Assembly: GCF_001373415.1 (NCBI RefSeq)
Contig: NZ_CDSE01000007.1
Span: forward strand, 186,001 to 250,000
From: Paenibacillus dakarensis
GTDB taxonomy: Bacteria; Bacillota; Bacilli; Paenibacillales; Paenibacillaceae
Reading direction: 5' to 3'
Length of the DNA stretch: 64,000 bases
Below are positions 44,461-54,329 of the stretch, piece by piece (the stretch's first letter is position 1; every line of letters starts with the position of its first letter). The notes below the pieces were generated by a model. It was not told the origin of the DNA and did no database searches. It worked only from the letters and a program-made list of their open reading frames with translations. Both the position numbers and the translations under genes were made by a program.

Positions 44461-46749
44461 TTAGCCGTGAATGGGCTGAGTAACAGAATGATTCGCTTCG
44501 AGTTTCACCAGTTCATCATACAGCTTGATCTCGATTTCATCGCCCTCTACGAGTTCCAGAGTCACGCTGCCTTTTTCGATCAGCACACCGATCAGGCGGC
44601 CGCGGAAGTTCAAACGGAACGCATATTTCTCCCAATCCTGCGGAATGGCAGGGGATAGAGACAACCCGCTTTCTTTCAGACGCATACCAGCGAATCCGTA
44701 TACGATCGACATCCAGGTTCCGCCCATGTTGGCCATATGAAGGCCGTCTTTTGTATTTCCATGCGTATTGTCCAGATCCAGGCGAGCTGTTTCGATGAAG
44801 TACTCATAAGCCTTGTCCATATTGCCGATCTTCGAAGCCATGATGCTGAAGATACAGGAGGACAGGGATGAGTCATGGGTTGTGATGCTCTCATAATAAT
44901 CGTAAGAGCGTTTAATCGTTTCAAGGCTCTGCTCATCTTCCAGCAGGAAGTGTGCCAGAACGGTATCTGCCTGCTTGCACACCTGATAACGGTAAATAGT
45001 CAACGGGTGGTAGTTAAGCAGCAGCGGATATTTTTCCTCCGGCGTATTGTCGAAATCCCATACCGCTTTGCGAAGGAAGGTATCATCCTGCGGGTTGATG
45101 CCGAGTTCTTCATCATAAGGAAGCAGCATGGCATCCGCCGCTTTTGCCCAAGCTGATATTTCGTCCTCGGTTACGCCAAGGCGGTCACACAGAGACTTGA
45201 AGCCGGAAGCATTATAGGACTTCAGAATGGAGCAGCTCTTGGCAGCCCACTTCAAGTTATGTTTAGCCATCACGTTGGTGTAGTAGTTGTTGTTCACGCA
45301 GCAGGTATACTCATCGGGTCCTGTAACCTCATCAATATGGAATGCGCCATTGTAATAATGACCCATATCCGTCCATAGGCGCGCCGTCTCGATCAGCACC
45401 TCAGCGCCGTAGGATAAGAGGAATTCCTGATCCTGCTCAGCCAGGTAGTACTGAATATAGCTGTATGCGATATCCGCACTGATATGGTATTGAGCCGTTC
45501 CTGACGGGAAGAACGAAGAGCATTCCGTTCCGGAAATGGTCCGCCACGGGAATAGTGCGCCTTGGCTGTGACCCATCTCCCGTGCTCTTGCTCTGGCTTG
45601 ATCCAGCTTGGAGTATCGGTACAGGAGGAGCTGGCGTGCAATGTCCGGCTGTGTCATCAGGAATACAGGGAACATATAAATTTCTGTGTCCCAGAAATAG
45701 TGGCCTTCATATCCTTCACCGCTAAGGCCTTTGGCGGCAATATTGCTGTGCTCGTCACGCCCTGCGGATTGAAGCAGCTGGAACAGATTGAACCGGATGC
45801 CTTCCTGCAGCTTGTCATCGTTCTGAATCATGACATCCGCCGATTTCCAGTACAGGTTCAAATATTCGGTCTGCTCGTTAACCAAATCCTCGAAGGAAAG
45901 GTCCTTCATGCGTTCTTGCAGCTGAATCCCCTGTTCAACTAACTCTTTTCCATGACGAAGGGTGTCCGTATACACATTGAATTTCGTGAAATGGATCGCT
46001 TCCGTTAATGAAAAAGCAGCGGTATAAGTCACTTCGCCGTCGCCAGCTTCGATCTGAATGTCTGCATCCGCAGTATCTACGCGATGACGGGATACACAAG
46101 CTGCCTGCAGCTTCGAAGCCATCGTCTCATCCATGACATATCCATCGTAGCCTTTCACGCCTGCGTCAACGACTGTCATTCGCTCAGCATGTCCTGCGGC
46201 AACCCGTGGGTCATTCGGATTGGTGTAGTTCTTCACTTTACCGTTAATGGTAGAAACGATACGCACTTTGCCATTGAAGTTGATCGGCTCGATCTGGACA
46301 TCAATTGCGAACAACTCACGGTGCGTAAAGGAAACCAGGCGACGAAACGTCAATTTAATTTCTTTGCCTGCGGGCGATTTCCAATGTACAATTCTCTCGG
46401 AATAACCCTTGTCCATGTGCAGGTAACGTTCCTGTTTCGTAATGACGCCATGGTCCAGACGGAAAGGCTCCTGCTCACCCTCCAGGTAGATCAGGATCGT
46501 TTGGGCATCAATATTGTTAAGAAGTTTTTGCTGGGTATCAGGAAAGGCGAAGAGCTTCTCGCCGTAAGGGATCTCAATCACATCGTGAAAGGCATTCAGA
46601 TAGGTGCCGCGAATCGAGGTCATGTTCTCGCCGTAGCCTTCCTCAAAGTTACCGCGAACGCCAAGGTAACCGTTTCCAAGCGCAAAGATACTTTCCATAT
46701 TAAGTAAATCCTGCTGTGATAATTCAGGATTGGATAATTTCCAAGTCAT
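44461..46749 (-). CDS. Glycoside hydrolase family 65 disaccharide phosphorylase
   Basis: A cytoplasmic inverting phosphorylase (762 residues) that splits an alpha-glucosyl disaccharide with phosphate into beta-glucose 1-phosphate and glucose or another acceptor. It has the N-terminal super-sandwich domain, then an (alpha/alpha)6 barrel with WDTEIYMFPVFLMTQP and the general-acid Glu in DEVTGPDEY near residue 473. A C-terminal beta domain ends it. Maltose, trehalose, kojibiose or nigerose phosphorylase activity all fit. ATG 46749 is chosen because GGGGGAAG precedes it; the frame extends to 46794 without a ribosome site. Operon with pgmB; divergent from an AraC regulator. Confidence 0.92.
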   Translation of the reverse strand: MTWKLSNPELSQQDLLNMESIFALGNGYLGVRGNFEEGYGENMTSIRGTYLNAFHDVIEIPYGEKLFAFPDTQQKLLNNIDAQTILIYLEGEQEPFRLDHGVITKQERYLHMDKGYSERIVHWKSPAGKEIKLTFRRLVSFTHRELFAIDVQIEPINFNGKVRIVSTINGKVKNYTNPNDPRVAAGHAERMTVVDAGVKGYDGYVMDETMASKLQAACVSRHRVDTADADIQIEAGDGEVTYTAAFSLTEAIHFTKFNVYTDTLRHGKELVEQGIQLQERMKDLSFEDLVNEQTEYLNLYWKSADVMIQNDDKLQEGIRFNLFQLLQSAGRDEHSNIAAKGLSGEGYEGHYFWDTEIYMFPVFLMTQPDIARQLLLYRYSKLDQARARAREMGHSQGALFPWRTISGTECSSFFPSGTAQYHISADIAYSYIQYYLAEQDQEFLLSYGAEVLIETARLWTDMGHYYNGAFHIDEVTGPDEYTCCVNNNYYTNVMAKHNLKWAAKSCSILKSYNASGFKSLCDRLGVTEDEISAWAKAADAMLLPYDEELGINPQDDTFLRKAVWDFDNTPEEKYPLLLNYHPLTIYRYQVCKQADTVLAHFLLEDEQSLETIKRSYDYYESITTHDSSLSSCIFSIMASKIGNMDKAYEYFIETARLDLDNTHGNTKDGLHMANMGGTWMSIVYGFAGMRLKESGLSLSPAIPQDWEKYAFRLNFRGRLIGVLIEKGSVTLELVEGDEIEIKLYDELVKLEANHSVTQPIHG

Positions 46750-46857
46750 GTCTTGTCTTCCCCCTTGATCATTATGCTTGAATTTTAGTGCCAAAAAGGG
46801 TTATCTTATACTAAAATATTAAGGTTTTTATCATTATTTTTAGGTGGTGCGGTAAAA

Positions 46858-47598
46858 ATGAAACAATCTTCTCCGCCAGCGAATCAGGCTTATTATCTGA
46901 ACTCACGTATGCAGTTTTTGCGAGAGAATTTTATCCATCCGCCGTTTGATTATGAACATGAGCTGCTTGAAGCGATAAGATATGGTGATGAGAGCAGGGC
47001 GATGGACATGCTGCGCAAGATTAACGAGCTGGAAGCGGCTGTGCTTGCGACATATCCCCTAAGGTCTAAAAAGAATGCGCTCATAGCATCATGCACCTTA
47101 TTCACTCGTGCCATCATTAAGGGAGGGGTGGATGCGGAGTCTGCTTTTCACTTAAGTGATACACTCATTAATGAGATTGAGAAGATTGGGGATGTTGAGC
47201 GGCTCATTCATTTTGAATATGAAATGCTGGTTCAGTTTGTATCGATGATCCGCCGTGAGCGAGAGGAACTGTCCTATTCCCATATTGTGAATCTGGCTGT
47301 ATTTTATATTCGGGAGCATATTTTTGAAGAGCTGACCTTGCAGAGGGTTGCTGAATATTTGAAGGTTCATCCAAGTTATCTATCTGACCGCTTTAAGCGC
47401 GAAACGGGTGTATGCATTACAACTTTCATTAACCGGCGTAAGATTGAGGAGTCCAAGCATCTGCTGATCAATACAAATCAGCCGATTTCTGAGATTGCCT
47501 TTACCTTCAAGTTCTGCAGCCAAAGTTATTATACGCAGTTGTTCAAAAATTTCACGGGAGTAACGCCGAGAAAATTTCGGATGACCAGAGGCACTTAA
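46858..47598 (+). CDS. AraC family transcriptional regulator of the alpha-glucoside island
   Basis: A 246-residue regulator with a helical N-terminal domain of about 130 residues and C-terminal AraC helix-turn-helix (LQRVAEYLKVHPSYLSDRFKRETG and ISEIAFTFKFCSQSYYTQLFKNFTG). The N-terminal part (HELLEAIRYGDESRAMDML) resembles that of AraC proteins linked to Bacillales sugar operons. AGGTGG precedes ATG 46858. It is divergent from the GH65-pgmB operon and just upstream of the YesM/YesN pair, so it probably controls the phosphorylase genes. Confidence 0.88.
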   Translation: MKQSSPPANQAYYLNSRMQFLRENFIHPPFDYEHELLEAIRYGDESRAMDMLRKINELEAAVLATYPLRSKKNALIASCTLFTRAIIKGGVDAESAFHLSDTLINEIEKIGDVERLIHFEYEMLVQFVSMIRREREELSYSHIVNLAVFYIREHIFEELTLQRVAEYLKVHPSYLSDRFKRETGVCITTFINRRKIEESKHLLINTNQPISEIAFTFKFCSQSYYTQLFKNFTGVTPRKFRMTRGT

Positions 47599-47641
47599 GA
47601 TAACAACTTAGACGATAACAACTTAGAGATGAGAGACTGTT

Positions 47642-49444
47642 ATGAACAGATTAAAACAAAGAATACTTCACTGGAGCCTTGAGAAAAAGCTGATTGCGGC
47701 ATTTTCCGCTTTCATTGTTCTGCCTCTGATTTTGATCGCCGTTGTCGTATCCTCGATTTACGTGGAGAATTACCGGAGTACGATGGTCGATGCTGTGATC
47801 GAGAATAACAGGCAAATTATGAAGAATATCGACACCTCCCTTCAGCCGCTGCAGCAGATGTCGATGCTTCCGATTCAGGATGAAGCGGTGTATTCGATTA
47901 TGCGAAAAGATTACAACAAGGTATCCTACCCATTGCTTGAGAAGGGACGGGATTTCGATAAAGTGAACAACCTGATCCAGAGCGGCATCATGCTGTACTC
48001 CGATTTGATTGATTCTGTTGTCATTTATCATGAGAAGAGCCAGTCGATTATTGGACGAAGCAACAGGGAATATATGAACTTTACCTATTTTGAGGAGGAG
48101 TTCATTCAAGAGCCGTTTATTAAAGTAATCAGGGAAGCCTCCGGCGGTTTTGTCGCGGCAGGAGTTCATGAAGAAAGACTTCTTTCAAGGAATGGGATTG
48201 AGGTCGTTTCTCTTGGGAGAGCTGTCATGGACCCGTATACGAAGGAAGATCTGGGCTTCATCCTTTTTAATATTTCGGTGGATAAGCTAAAGACACTCTG
48301 GAGCAATACGTCATTTTCAGAGAAGACGAAGTTTTATCTGATTGACGAGAACGATTATATCGTTCACAGCACCGAGCCGGAGGAAATAGACACTCCTGCC
48401 TCCGCTGTGCTGAGTGGTGAATTCCGATATGATCCTGCCAGCAAACTGCATACTACGGTCAACCGGGAAGCCTATATCATCTCTTCTTTCTCAGATATGG
48501 CGAACTGGAAGACGTTAACGATTATCCCGAGGAAAGACCTGTTCTTAATTGTGTACCAGATCATAGCTATTTTAGCGGTGAGTTTAATCCTTCTGCTTGT
48601 ATTGTCCATTCTGATCTCCGCGAAGATTGCCAAAACCATCATGAAGCCGCTGGCTGTACTGAAACGCAAGATGAAGCTCGTCTCGCAAGGAAACCTGGAC
48701 GTAACCTTCGATACGACAGTGCATGGAGAGATTGGTGTCATTAACACTGCCGTTGACCAAATGCTGCGGGATATCAGGAGCTTGATTGAACGGATCTACG
48801 TGGAAGAGGAAGAAAAACGGAATCTGGAGATGACTGCACTGCAATCCCAGATTCGTCCGCATTTTATATACAATACACTGAATGTTATCAAGTGGATGGC
48901 TAAAATTCAGGGAGCATCCGGAATTGAAGAAGCGCTGCAGGCCTTCTCTTCCGTCATGAAGTTCACAGCGAAGAAAGAAGGCGACTATGTAACCATTGCA
49001 GAGGAAGTCGAGTTTATAGAGAACTATACGAAAATTCTCGATTTCCGGTACTTCAATAAATTTGATGTCATTTATGATATCGATCCTGAAGTGATGCGTT
49101 ATAAGACGCTGAAATTTTTACTTCAGCCGCTGGTTGAGAATTCCGTATTCCATGGGTTTGAAGGTATTGATTACAAGGGAACCCTCGTCATATCCATCCA
49201 TAAGGAACAAGATTCACTGATCATGAAGGTTACGGATAATGGCCGCGGCTTTCCGGATGACGGACAAGCGAAGAAGGAAGCCGCCGGTGAACGGGATACC
49301 TTCAATTCCATAGGACTTAATAATATTCGAAGCCGGATCGACCTTCATTTTGGCCCTGAATACGGGCTCTGGATCGATAAGGGTGAGCAAGGCGGAACGG
49401 TAGCATGGATTAAAGTACCCATCATAGAAGAAACGGCAGGGTGA
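47642..49444 (+). CDS. YesM-type sensor histidine kinase
   Basis: A 600-residue membrane sensor. One helix near residues 20-42, an extracellular Cache-like domain, and a second helix near 300-325. A HAMP linker and the His_kinase domain follow, with phosphoacceptor His at about 407 in SQIRPHFIYNTLN, then the HATPase motifs LLQPLVENSVFHG and DNGRGFPDDG. Such kinases sense oligosaccharides, often through the binding protein of a neighbouring ABC transporter. It is followed six bases later by its response regulator. Confidence 0.93.
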   Translation: MNRLKQRILHWSLEKKLIAAFSAFIVLPLILIAVVVSSIYVENYRSTMVDAVIENNRQIMKNIDTSLQPLQQMSMLPIQDEAVYSIMRKDYNKVSYPLLEKGRDFDKVNNLIQSGIMLYSDLIDSVVIYHEKSQSIIGRSNREYMNFTYFEEEFIQEPFIKVIREASGGFVAAGVHEERLLSRNGIEVVSLGRAVMDPYTKEDLGFILFNISVDKLKTLWSNTSFSEKTKFYLIDENDYIVHSTEPEEIDTPASAVLSGEFRYDPASKLHTTVNREAYIISSFSDMANWKTLTIIPRKDLFLIVYQIIAILAVSLILLLVLSILISAKIAKTIMKPLAVLKRKMKLVSQGNLDVTFDTTVHGEIGVINTAVDQMLRDIRSLIERIYVEEEEKRNLEMTALQSQIRPHFIYNTLNVIKWMAKIQGASGIEEALQAFSSVMKFTAKKEGDYVTIAEEVEFIENYTKILDFRYFNKFDVIYDIDPEVMRYKTLKFLLQPLVENSVFHGFEGIDYKGTLVISIHKEQDSLIMKVTDNGRGFPDDGQAKKEAAGERDTFNSIGLNNIRSRIDLHFGPEYGLWIDKGEQGGTVAWIKVPIIEETAG

Positions 49445-49450
49445 TAGAAA

Positions 49451-51001
49451 TTGCGAATACTCATAGTAGACGATGAACCTCTTGTTCGGATTGGTATCAA
49501 ATCAGCCATTGATTGGGCAGCCCATGGCGTGGAGATTATAGGAGAGGCCGGGGACGGTGTAGAGGCTCTGCGAATGATTGCCGAAAGTCTTCCGGATGTC
49601 GTGCTATTAGATATAAAAATGCCAAAAATGGACGGCATCGAAGTGCTCACGGCGATTCGGGACAGACAGATCCCTGTGCAGACCGTAATCCTCAGCAGCT
49701 TCGATGATATGGCTTATGTGAAGAAGGCCTTGAAGCTGGGAGCAATCGATTATTTTCACAAGCCGGATATTAATGAGCATGAGCTGACAACGATGCTGAA
49801 GAACGTAAGGGAGCAGTTTGGTACGGGCCGAGTCCCTGTGGCTGCAGCATCTAATACACCAGGTAATCGGAAGGAGCAGATTTTATATGATGCCCTTCAA
49901 GGCACTGTCCACGATATGGTGGAAACGGATCTGAAAGAGGGAAATATGTATGTCGTGCTGTTCAAGATCAAAGGCTACAACACGGTTATTCAAAGGTATA
50001 CGAAAGGAAAAGAAGCCATACTTCCGAGTACGGTTCAGAATGTGTTGACGGAGATTCTCTCAACAGAGAAGGAAATCGAATATTTACAGCTAAGTGAACA
50101 GCTGAATGCCGTCATCATCAGCAACAGTGAGCATAAGAGCCTGCTGGCCTCGTTAACCCGGGTGAATAAAATGGTTCAGACGATCAGTTCAGCACTTAAG
50201 CGGTTTGTAAATATTGATATTGTGCTGGGCATTAGCGACTGGTTCGAACATTACGAAGGGATTGCTGCTGGCTATGATCAAGCCTCCAAGGCTTTATCCC
50301 ATGATTTTTATCATCCGGAGAGCTCCATATTTTATTATCAGCATTTGAAGCAGAAGAGCGAGGCCGTCTATAAACAATTGGATGACTATTTAACTCAGAT
50401 GAAGGCTGCACTTCGGGAAGAAGCGAGTGAAAGGTTCATGGAGCTGCTGAAGAAGTGGGAACAGTTTCTTGAGCAGGAAGAGTGTATGGAGGAGAAGGAG
50501 GTTCGAAAGGTGTATGAAGGCCTCCTGTTTATGCTCGGTCATGGAGAGGACATTCAAGGGGAAGAGCAGGAGGATAGCCCTGATGTGCTTGAGATTCATG
50601 ATTTTCAGCAATTGTCTGGTCATTACCGAAGCTTATTCGAAGAGCACTTCAAGAAGCGGCACCAAATGGAGAATAAGGGGTACAGCCAGCTGACGCGCAA
50701 CATCATGGAATACACGAAGGCGCATTATAACGAGAGCCTCTCCTTGAAGCTGTTCGGGGAATTGTTTCATGTCAGCCCGAATTACGTCAGCCGGTTATTT
50801 AAGCAGGAGGTGGGGCAAGGACTGTTCGATTACATTAACGAGCTTCGAATTGAGAAGGCGAAGGAATATTTGAAGGATTATCGTTACAAAATTTATGATG
50901 TTGCTGAAATGGTCGGGTTCAGTAATCAAGCCCATTTTGCGATTGTATTCCAGAAATATACGGGCCTATCGCCTAAGCAATATAGAAAAGAAGAAGTTTG
51001 A
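49451..51001 (+). CDS. YesN-type response regulator with AraC output domain
   Basis: A 516-residue regulator. The receiver domain (residues 1-120) has LIVDDEPLVRIGI, phosphoacceptor Asp about 54 in VVLLDIKMPKMDG and lysine in DYFHKPD. The middle 280 residues are a linker of the YesN type. The C-terminal AraC domain shows LKLFGELFHVSPNYVSRLFKQEVG and IYDVAEMVGFSNQAHFAIVFQKYTG. It probably activates the adjacent SBP-permease genes. The start is TTG at 49451 (TTGCGAATACTC). Confidence 0.93.
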   Translation: MRILIVDDEPLVRIGIKSAIDWAAHGVEIIGEAGDGVEALRMIAESLPDVVLLDIKMPKMDGIEVLTAIRDRQIPVQTVILSSFDDMAYVKKALKLGAIDYFHKPDINEHELTTMLKNVREQFGTGRVPVAAASNTPGNRKEQILYDALQGTVHDMVETDLKEGNMYVVLFKIKGYNTVIQRYTKGKEAILPSTVQNVLTEILSTEKEIEYLQLSEQLNAVIISNSEHKSLLASLTRVNKMVQTISSALKRFVNIDIVLGISDWFEHYEGIAAGYDQASKALSHDFYHPESSIFYYQHLKQKSEAVYKQLDDYLTQMKAALREEASERFMELLKKWEQFLEQEECMEEKEVRKVYEGLLFMLGHGEDIQGEEQEDSPDVLEIHDFQQLSGHYRSLFEEHFKKRHQMENKGYSQLTRNIMEYTKAHYNESLSLKLFGELFHVSPNYVSRLFKQEVGQGLFDYINELRIEKAKEYLKDYRYKIYDVAEMVGFSNQAHFAIVFQKYTGLSPKQYRKEEV

Positions 51002-51084
51002 GTGTGATTATATATAAAAAAGTGCAATATCGCATAAAAACTACTTTCTATAGCAAAATAGACAAAAAGATAATAGTCAATTTT

Positions 51085-51118
51085 AAAAAATTAATCATGA
51101 TTTGATTAATTTTTTTTG
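51085..51118 (+). terminator. Symmetrical terminator between response regulator and SBP gene
   Basis: AAAAAATTAATCA-tgatt-TGATTAATTTTTT: a 13-base AU-rich stem continuous with the T-run. It separates the YesM/YesN transcript from the transporter gene 64 bases downstream. Confidence 0.65.
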
Positions 51119-51181
51119 TGGCCTTAATTCCTTATGATTTAGGAGCAGGATAAAACAATAATTTATTTAGGGGGTTACACC

Positions 51182-52420
51182 ATGAGAAAAGTGAACAAGA
51201 AGATTACTTCCATGTTATTACTGTGTTTGGCCCTTGTTGTTGGTTTAACTGGGTGTGGCGGCAATGAAAGCGCTGACAGTGCTGAGGCAAAAACTGGAGA
51301 GAAGGTAACTATTAATTTCGGTTTTTGGGGTACGGCTCAGGACCTAGAAATTTATCAGAAAGCAGCGGATAACATTTCTAAACAATATCCAGAGATTGAA
51401 CTGAAAATTAAACAATATCCAAGCAGTGAGCAGTTCTGGAACACGCTTCCTGGTGAAATTGCTGCTGGTGTTGCCCCTGATTTCATCAAGCTCTCTAACG
51501 AAGGTGCTTATGAGTATATTAACAAAGGGTTGTTCGCACCAATCGATGACTTGGTTAAGACAACTGGTGTAGACATGAATCGTTTCCCTGAAACTTCGAA
51601 GGAAATCTGGAATGTAGATGGCAAGCAGTATGGTATTCCGAACAGTGACATGCCTGCTATGTTCTTCATCAACGAGCAAATGTGGAAAGATGCCGGCCTT
51701 GGCGAATATCCAAAGACTTGGGATGAAGTTGTTGAAGCAGCGAAAGTGCTGAACAAAGGAAAAGTAAAAGGAATCATTATCAACCTGGATGCATTCCATA
51801 TTACCAACTACGTGAAGAGCTTCGGCGGCGGCTGGGGTAACGGTAAGACAATCAACTCCCCAGAGAACGTAAAAGCATTGGAATTGATTGTTGACATGTA
51901 TAAAGAAGGCCTTGCAGTAACACCGAAGTCCCTTGGATTTGGCTGGGATGGTGAAGTGTTCGGTAATGAGCAAGGAGCAATGAGTACTGGTGGTTACTGG
52001 TACAAAGGTTACTTGAAAGATGCAAACCCTGACTTGAAATATGTCGCTATTCCAGTTCCTAAAGGCACTACGAACGGAAGCACAATGAGCTCCGATGCTT
52101 ACATGGTACTGAAAGATGCGAAGAACAAGGAAGCAGCACTGAAAGCGGCTTACTATATGACAAATGATGAAACACAAACCGCATTTATGGATCTTGGCTT
52201 CAACCCGGCAGTTACGGCTCTTTCCGAGCAGTATTTTGAGAAAAATCCTGAGTTTAAAGCAATTCAACCAGCACTCGAATACAGCTCCGACTATGGATAT
52301 CCAACAGATACGAAGCGCTTCACTGATGAGCTTGTCAAGCAGCTTGAAGATTTGGTTCTTGGCGGTTCCGGTAAATCCGCTCAACAGATTCTCGACGATA
52401 TTCAAAGCCAGTTTAAGTAA
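51182..52420 (+). CDS. Sugar ABC transporter substrate-binding lipoprotein (CUT1 family)
   Basis: A 412-residue family 1 solute-binding lipoprotein. Signal peptide and lipobox GLTGC with Cys25. The mature protein shows the usual VTINFGFWGTAQDLEIYQ start, SDMPAMFFINEQMWKDAG and TGGYWYKGYLKDA. It has many aromatic residues for sugar stacking. GGGGG lies nine bases upstream of ATG 51182. Two permease genes follow. In this context the ligand is probably an alpha-glucosyl disaccharide or oligosaccharide, which is inference. Confidence 0.9.
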   Translation: MRKVNKKITSMLLLCLALVVGLTGCGGNESADSAEAKTGEKVTINFGFWGTAQDLEIYQKAADNISKQYPEIELKIKQYPSSEQFWNTLPGEIAAGVAPDFIKLSNEGAYEYINKGLFAPIDDLVKTTGVDMNRFPETSKEIWNVDGKQYGIPNSDMPAMFFINEQMWKDAGLGEYPKTWDEVVEAAKVLNKGKVKGIIINLDAFHITNYVKSFGGGWGNGKTINSPENVKALELIVDMYKEGLAVTPKSLGFGWDGEVFGNEQGAMSTGGYWYKGYLKDANPDLKYVAIPVPKGTTNGSTMSSDAYMVLKDAKNKEAALKAAYYMTNDETQTAFMDLGFNPAVTALSEQYFEKNPEFKAIQPALEYSSDYGYPTDTKRFTDELVKQLEDLVLGGSGKSAQQILDDIQSQFK

Positions 52421-52438
52421 GATGTAAGACCACAAGTG

Positions 52439-52478
52439 CTCCCGCTCCTTGTTTCTAGGGGGGCGGGAGTCTTTGTTC
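52439..52478 (+). terminator. Intra-operon hairpin between SBP and permease genes
   Basis: CTCCCGC (52439-52445) pairs with GCGGGAG (52463-52469), followed by TCTTTGTTCTT. It lies in the 98-base gap between the SBP and first permease genes, where partial termination or 3' protection raises SBP over permease levels in comparable operons. Confidence 0.6.
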
Positions 52479-52518
52479 TTCATCCAATCAATTTTACTAT
52501 GGGAGCGGGGGATAGATT

Positions 52519-53463
52519 ATGTCCGATTACAGCAGCAAGCCAGCAGACCTGAATGGAAAAAAGATCAGGCAATCGCGGTTTCGTTCATTGGCAGATTCCG
52601 ACAAGACCCTGGGCTGGTTGTTTACACTGCCCTTTTTGATTCTGTGGGTATGGTGGTTTCTGTATCCATTTATCCAGTCTTTTGTAAGAAGCTTTCAGGA
52701 TGCGAATTTCGCGGCCCTGGATCAGGCCAAATTTATCGGTCTGGACAACTACGTGAACATCCTTCATGATAAGGAATTTTTCCGTGCATTACTTCATTCC
52801 TTGCAGATTGTTGTTATTTCGATTCCAATTCAGACCGTGCTTGGTCTCCTTTTAGCTATCCTGGTTAACCAGAAGCTGAAGGGTAAAGGGATCTTCCGGA
52901 CGGTATTCTTCCTTCCGTATATCACTTCACAGATCGCGATTACAACCGTGTTCATGATGCTCTTCAAGCAAGGGACCTTTTTAACTGAGTTTTTCGGCTG
53001 GTTTGGTTTTGGCGATGTTACCTGGTTTGCGGATACGAAATATGCGCTCTTGTTCGTATGTATCCTCTTTATATTCCAGCAAGCCGGATTTACGATGATT
53101 GTTTACTTGTCCGGTCTGCAGGAGATTCCGAATGATCTCTACGAAGCAGGCGAAATTGACGGTGCATCCAAGTGGAATAAATTCCGCTACATCACCGTGC
53201 CATATCTGAAGCCGATCACTTTCTTTATCGTGTCGGTATCTACCATTGCAGGGTTCCAGATCTATGACCAGATCGCGGCGATCTCCCGTTATGGTGCACT
53301 AGGTTCACCGGCTGGCGCTACCAACACGGTTGTAACTTACTTCTATCAGCATGGTATTCGTTATATGAATATCGGTTATGGTAGTGCGGCGGTTGTTATG
53401 TTCTTTATCATCATTATGTTGATAACGTACCTGCAAAAAAAATTCTTGGATGAGAAGGAGTGA
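52519..53463 (+). CDS. Sugar ABC transporter permease (MalF-type)
   Basis: A 314-residue inner-membrane permease, six main helices after a polar N-terminal tail of about 35 residues. The EAA loop is YEAGEIDGASKWNKFRYITVPYLKP near residue 211. ATG 52519 follows GGAGCGGGGG. It overlaps the next permease frame by four bases if that starts at GTG 53460. Confidence 0.92.
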   Translation: MSDYSSKPADLNGKKIRQSRFRSLADSDKTLGWLFTLPFLILWVWWFLYPFIQSFVRSFQDANFAALDQAKFIGLDNYVNILHDKEFFRALLHSLQIVVISIPIQTVLGLLLAILVNQKLKGKGIFRTVFFLPYITSQIAITTVFMMLFKQGTFLTEFFGWFGFGDVTWFADTKYALLFVCILFIFQQAGFTMIVYLSGLQEIPNDLYEAGEIDGASKWNKFRYITVPYLKPITFFIVSVSTIAGFQIYDQIAAISRYGALGSPAGATNTVVTYFYQHGIRYMNIGYGSAAVVMFFIIIMLITYLQKKFLDEKE

Positions 53464-53468
53464 GAGCA

Positions 53469-54293
53469 ATGAAGACCCGTATGAAGCTAGGTCGACCGTT
53501 TCTGTATATCGGTACGATTATCCTTGGGCTTTTATTCGCCCTTCCTTTTCTCTTTACGATCTATACGTCGCTCATTACGATGCGGGATGTCAACACGCTG
53601 ACATCACCAGCCAACTGGACGCTCGATAACTTTAAGATATTCTTTACGAATGATGCCTACAACGTGCCAAGATGGTTCATGAATACCGTCATTATGACGG
53701 GGGCCGTTGTACTTGGTAACTTGATTATTAACCCGATGGCCGGATTTGCGCTTGCCAAACTGAACTTCCGCGGAAAAGCAGTTATCTACTGGATTGTTGT
53801 TGCTACAATGATGGTCCCTTACCATATGATTCTGATCCCGGTTTATGTGAACGTTGCGCAGCTTGGATGGCTGAACACATTCTGGGGCTTGACCGTGCCA
53901 TTCCTGTATCAAGGCCTGTATATCTTTATGCTTCGTCAGTTCTTTATTTCGGTACCGAATGAGTTTATGGAGGCAGCCCGTATTGACGGCTTGACCAAGA
54001 TGGGCTCTTTCTGGCGGATTGTCTATCCACTGGCTCGTTCGTCTCTGATCACGATGTCTATCCTTGCCTTCGCAGGTACATGGAACAGTTACCTGATCCC
54101 GAGTACGCTTGCGAATACACCGGATATGTACGTACTCGTTGTTGGTCTGAACAGTGTGAAGGATATGTTCTTTGAGAATACACCGATGATTATGGCGGGG
54201 GTTGTGTTATCTACGCTGCCAATTATCCTGTTCTTCTTCATGTTCCAGCGCCAGTATATTGAAGGTATTTCGAACGCAGGCGTTAAGGGTTGA
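53469..54293 (+). CDS. Sugar ABC transporter permease (MalG-type)
   Basis: A 274-residue partner permease with six helices and the EAA loop MEAARIDGLTKMGSFWRIVYPLARS near residue 167. ATG 53469 is preferred over GTG 53460 because AAGGAG lies eight bases before it. No ATPase gene accompanies this transporter, so a shared MsmX-type ATPase elsewhere in the genome presumably energises it. Confidence 0.92.
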   Translation: MKTRMKLGRPFLYIGTIILGLLFALPFLFTIYTSLITMRDVNTLTSPANWTLDNFKIFFTNDAYNVPRWFMNTVIMTGAVVLGNLIINPMAGFALAKLNFRGKAVIYWIVVATMMVPYHMILIPVYVNVAQLGWLNTFWGLTVPFLYQGLYIFMLRQFFISVPNEFMEAARIDGLTKMGSFWRIVYPLARSSLITMSILAFAGTWNSYLIPSTLANTPDMYVLVVGLNSVKDMFFENTPMIMAGVVLSTLPIILFFFMFQRQYIEGISNAGVKG

Positions 54294-54329
54294 TTTAAAT
54301 ACCTGGGGAGTGAGGGAGGGGGCCAGCGA

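Noticed and set aside
51344..52483. 379-codon frame on the minus strand
   Set aside because: It is antisense to the clear solute-binding lipoprotein gene and runs through its terminator; no ribosome site or family match.
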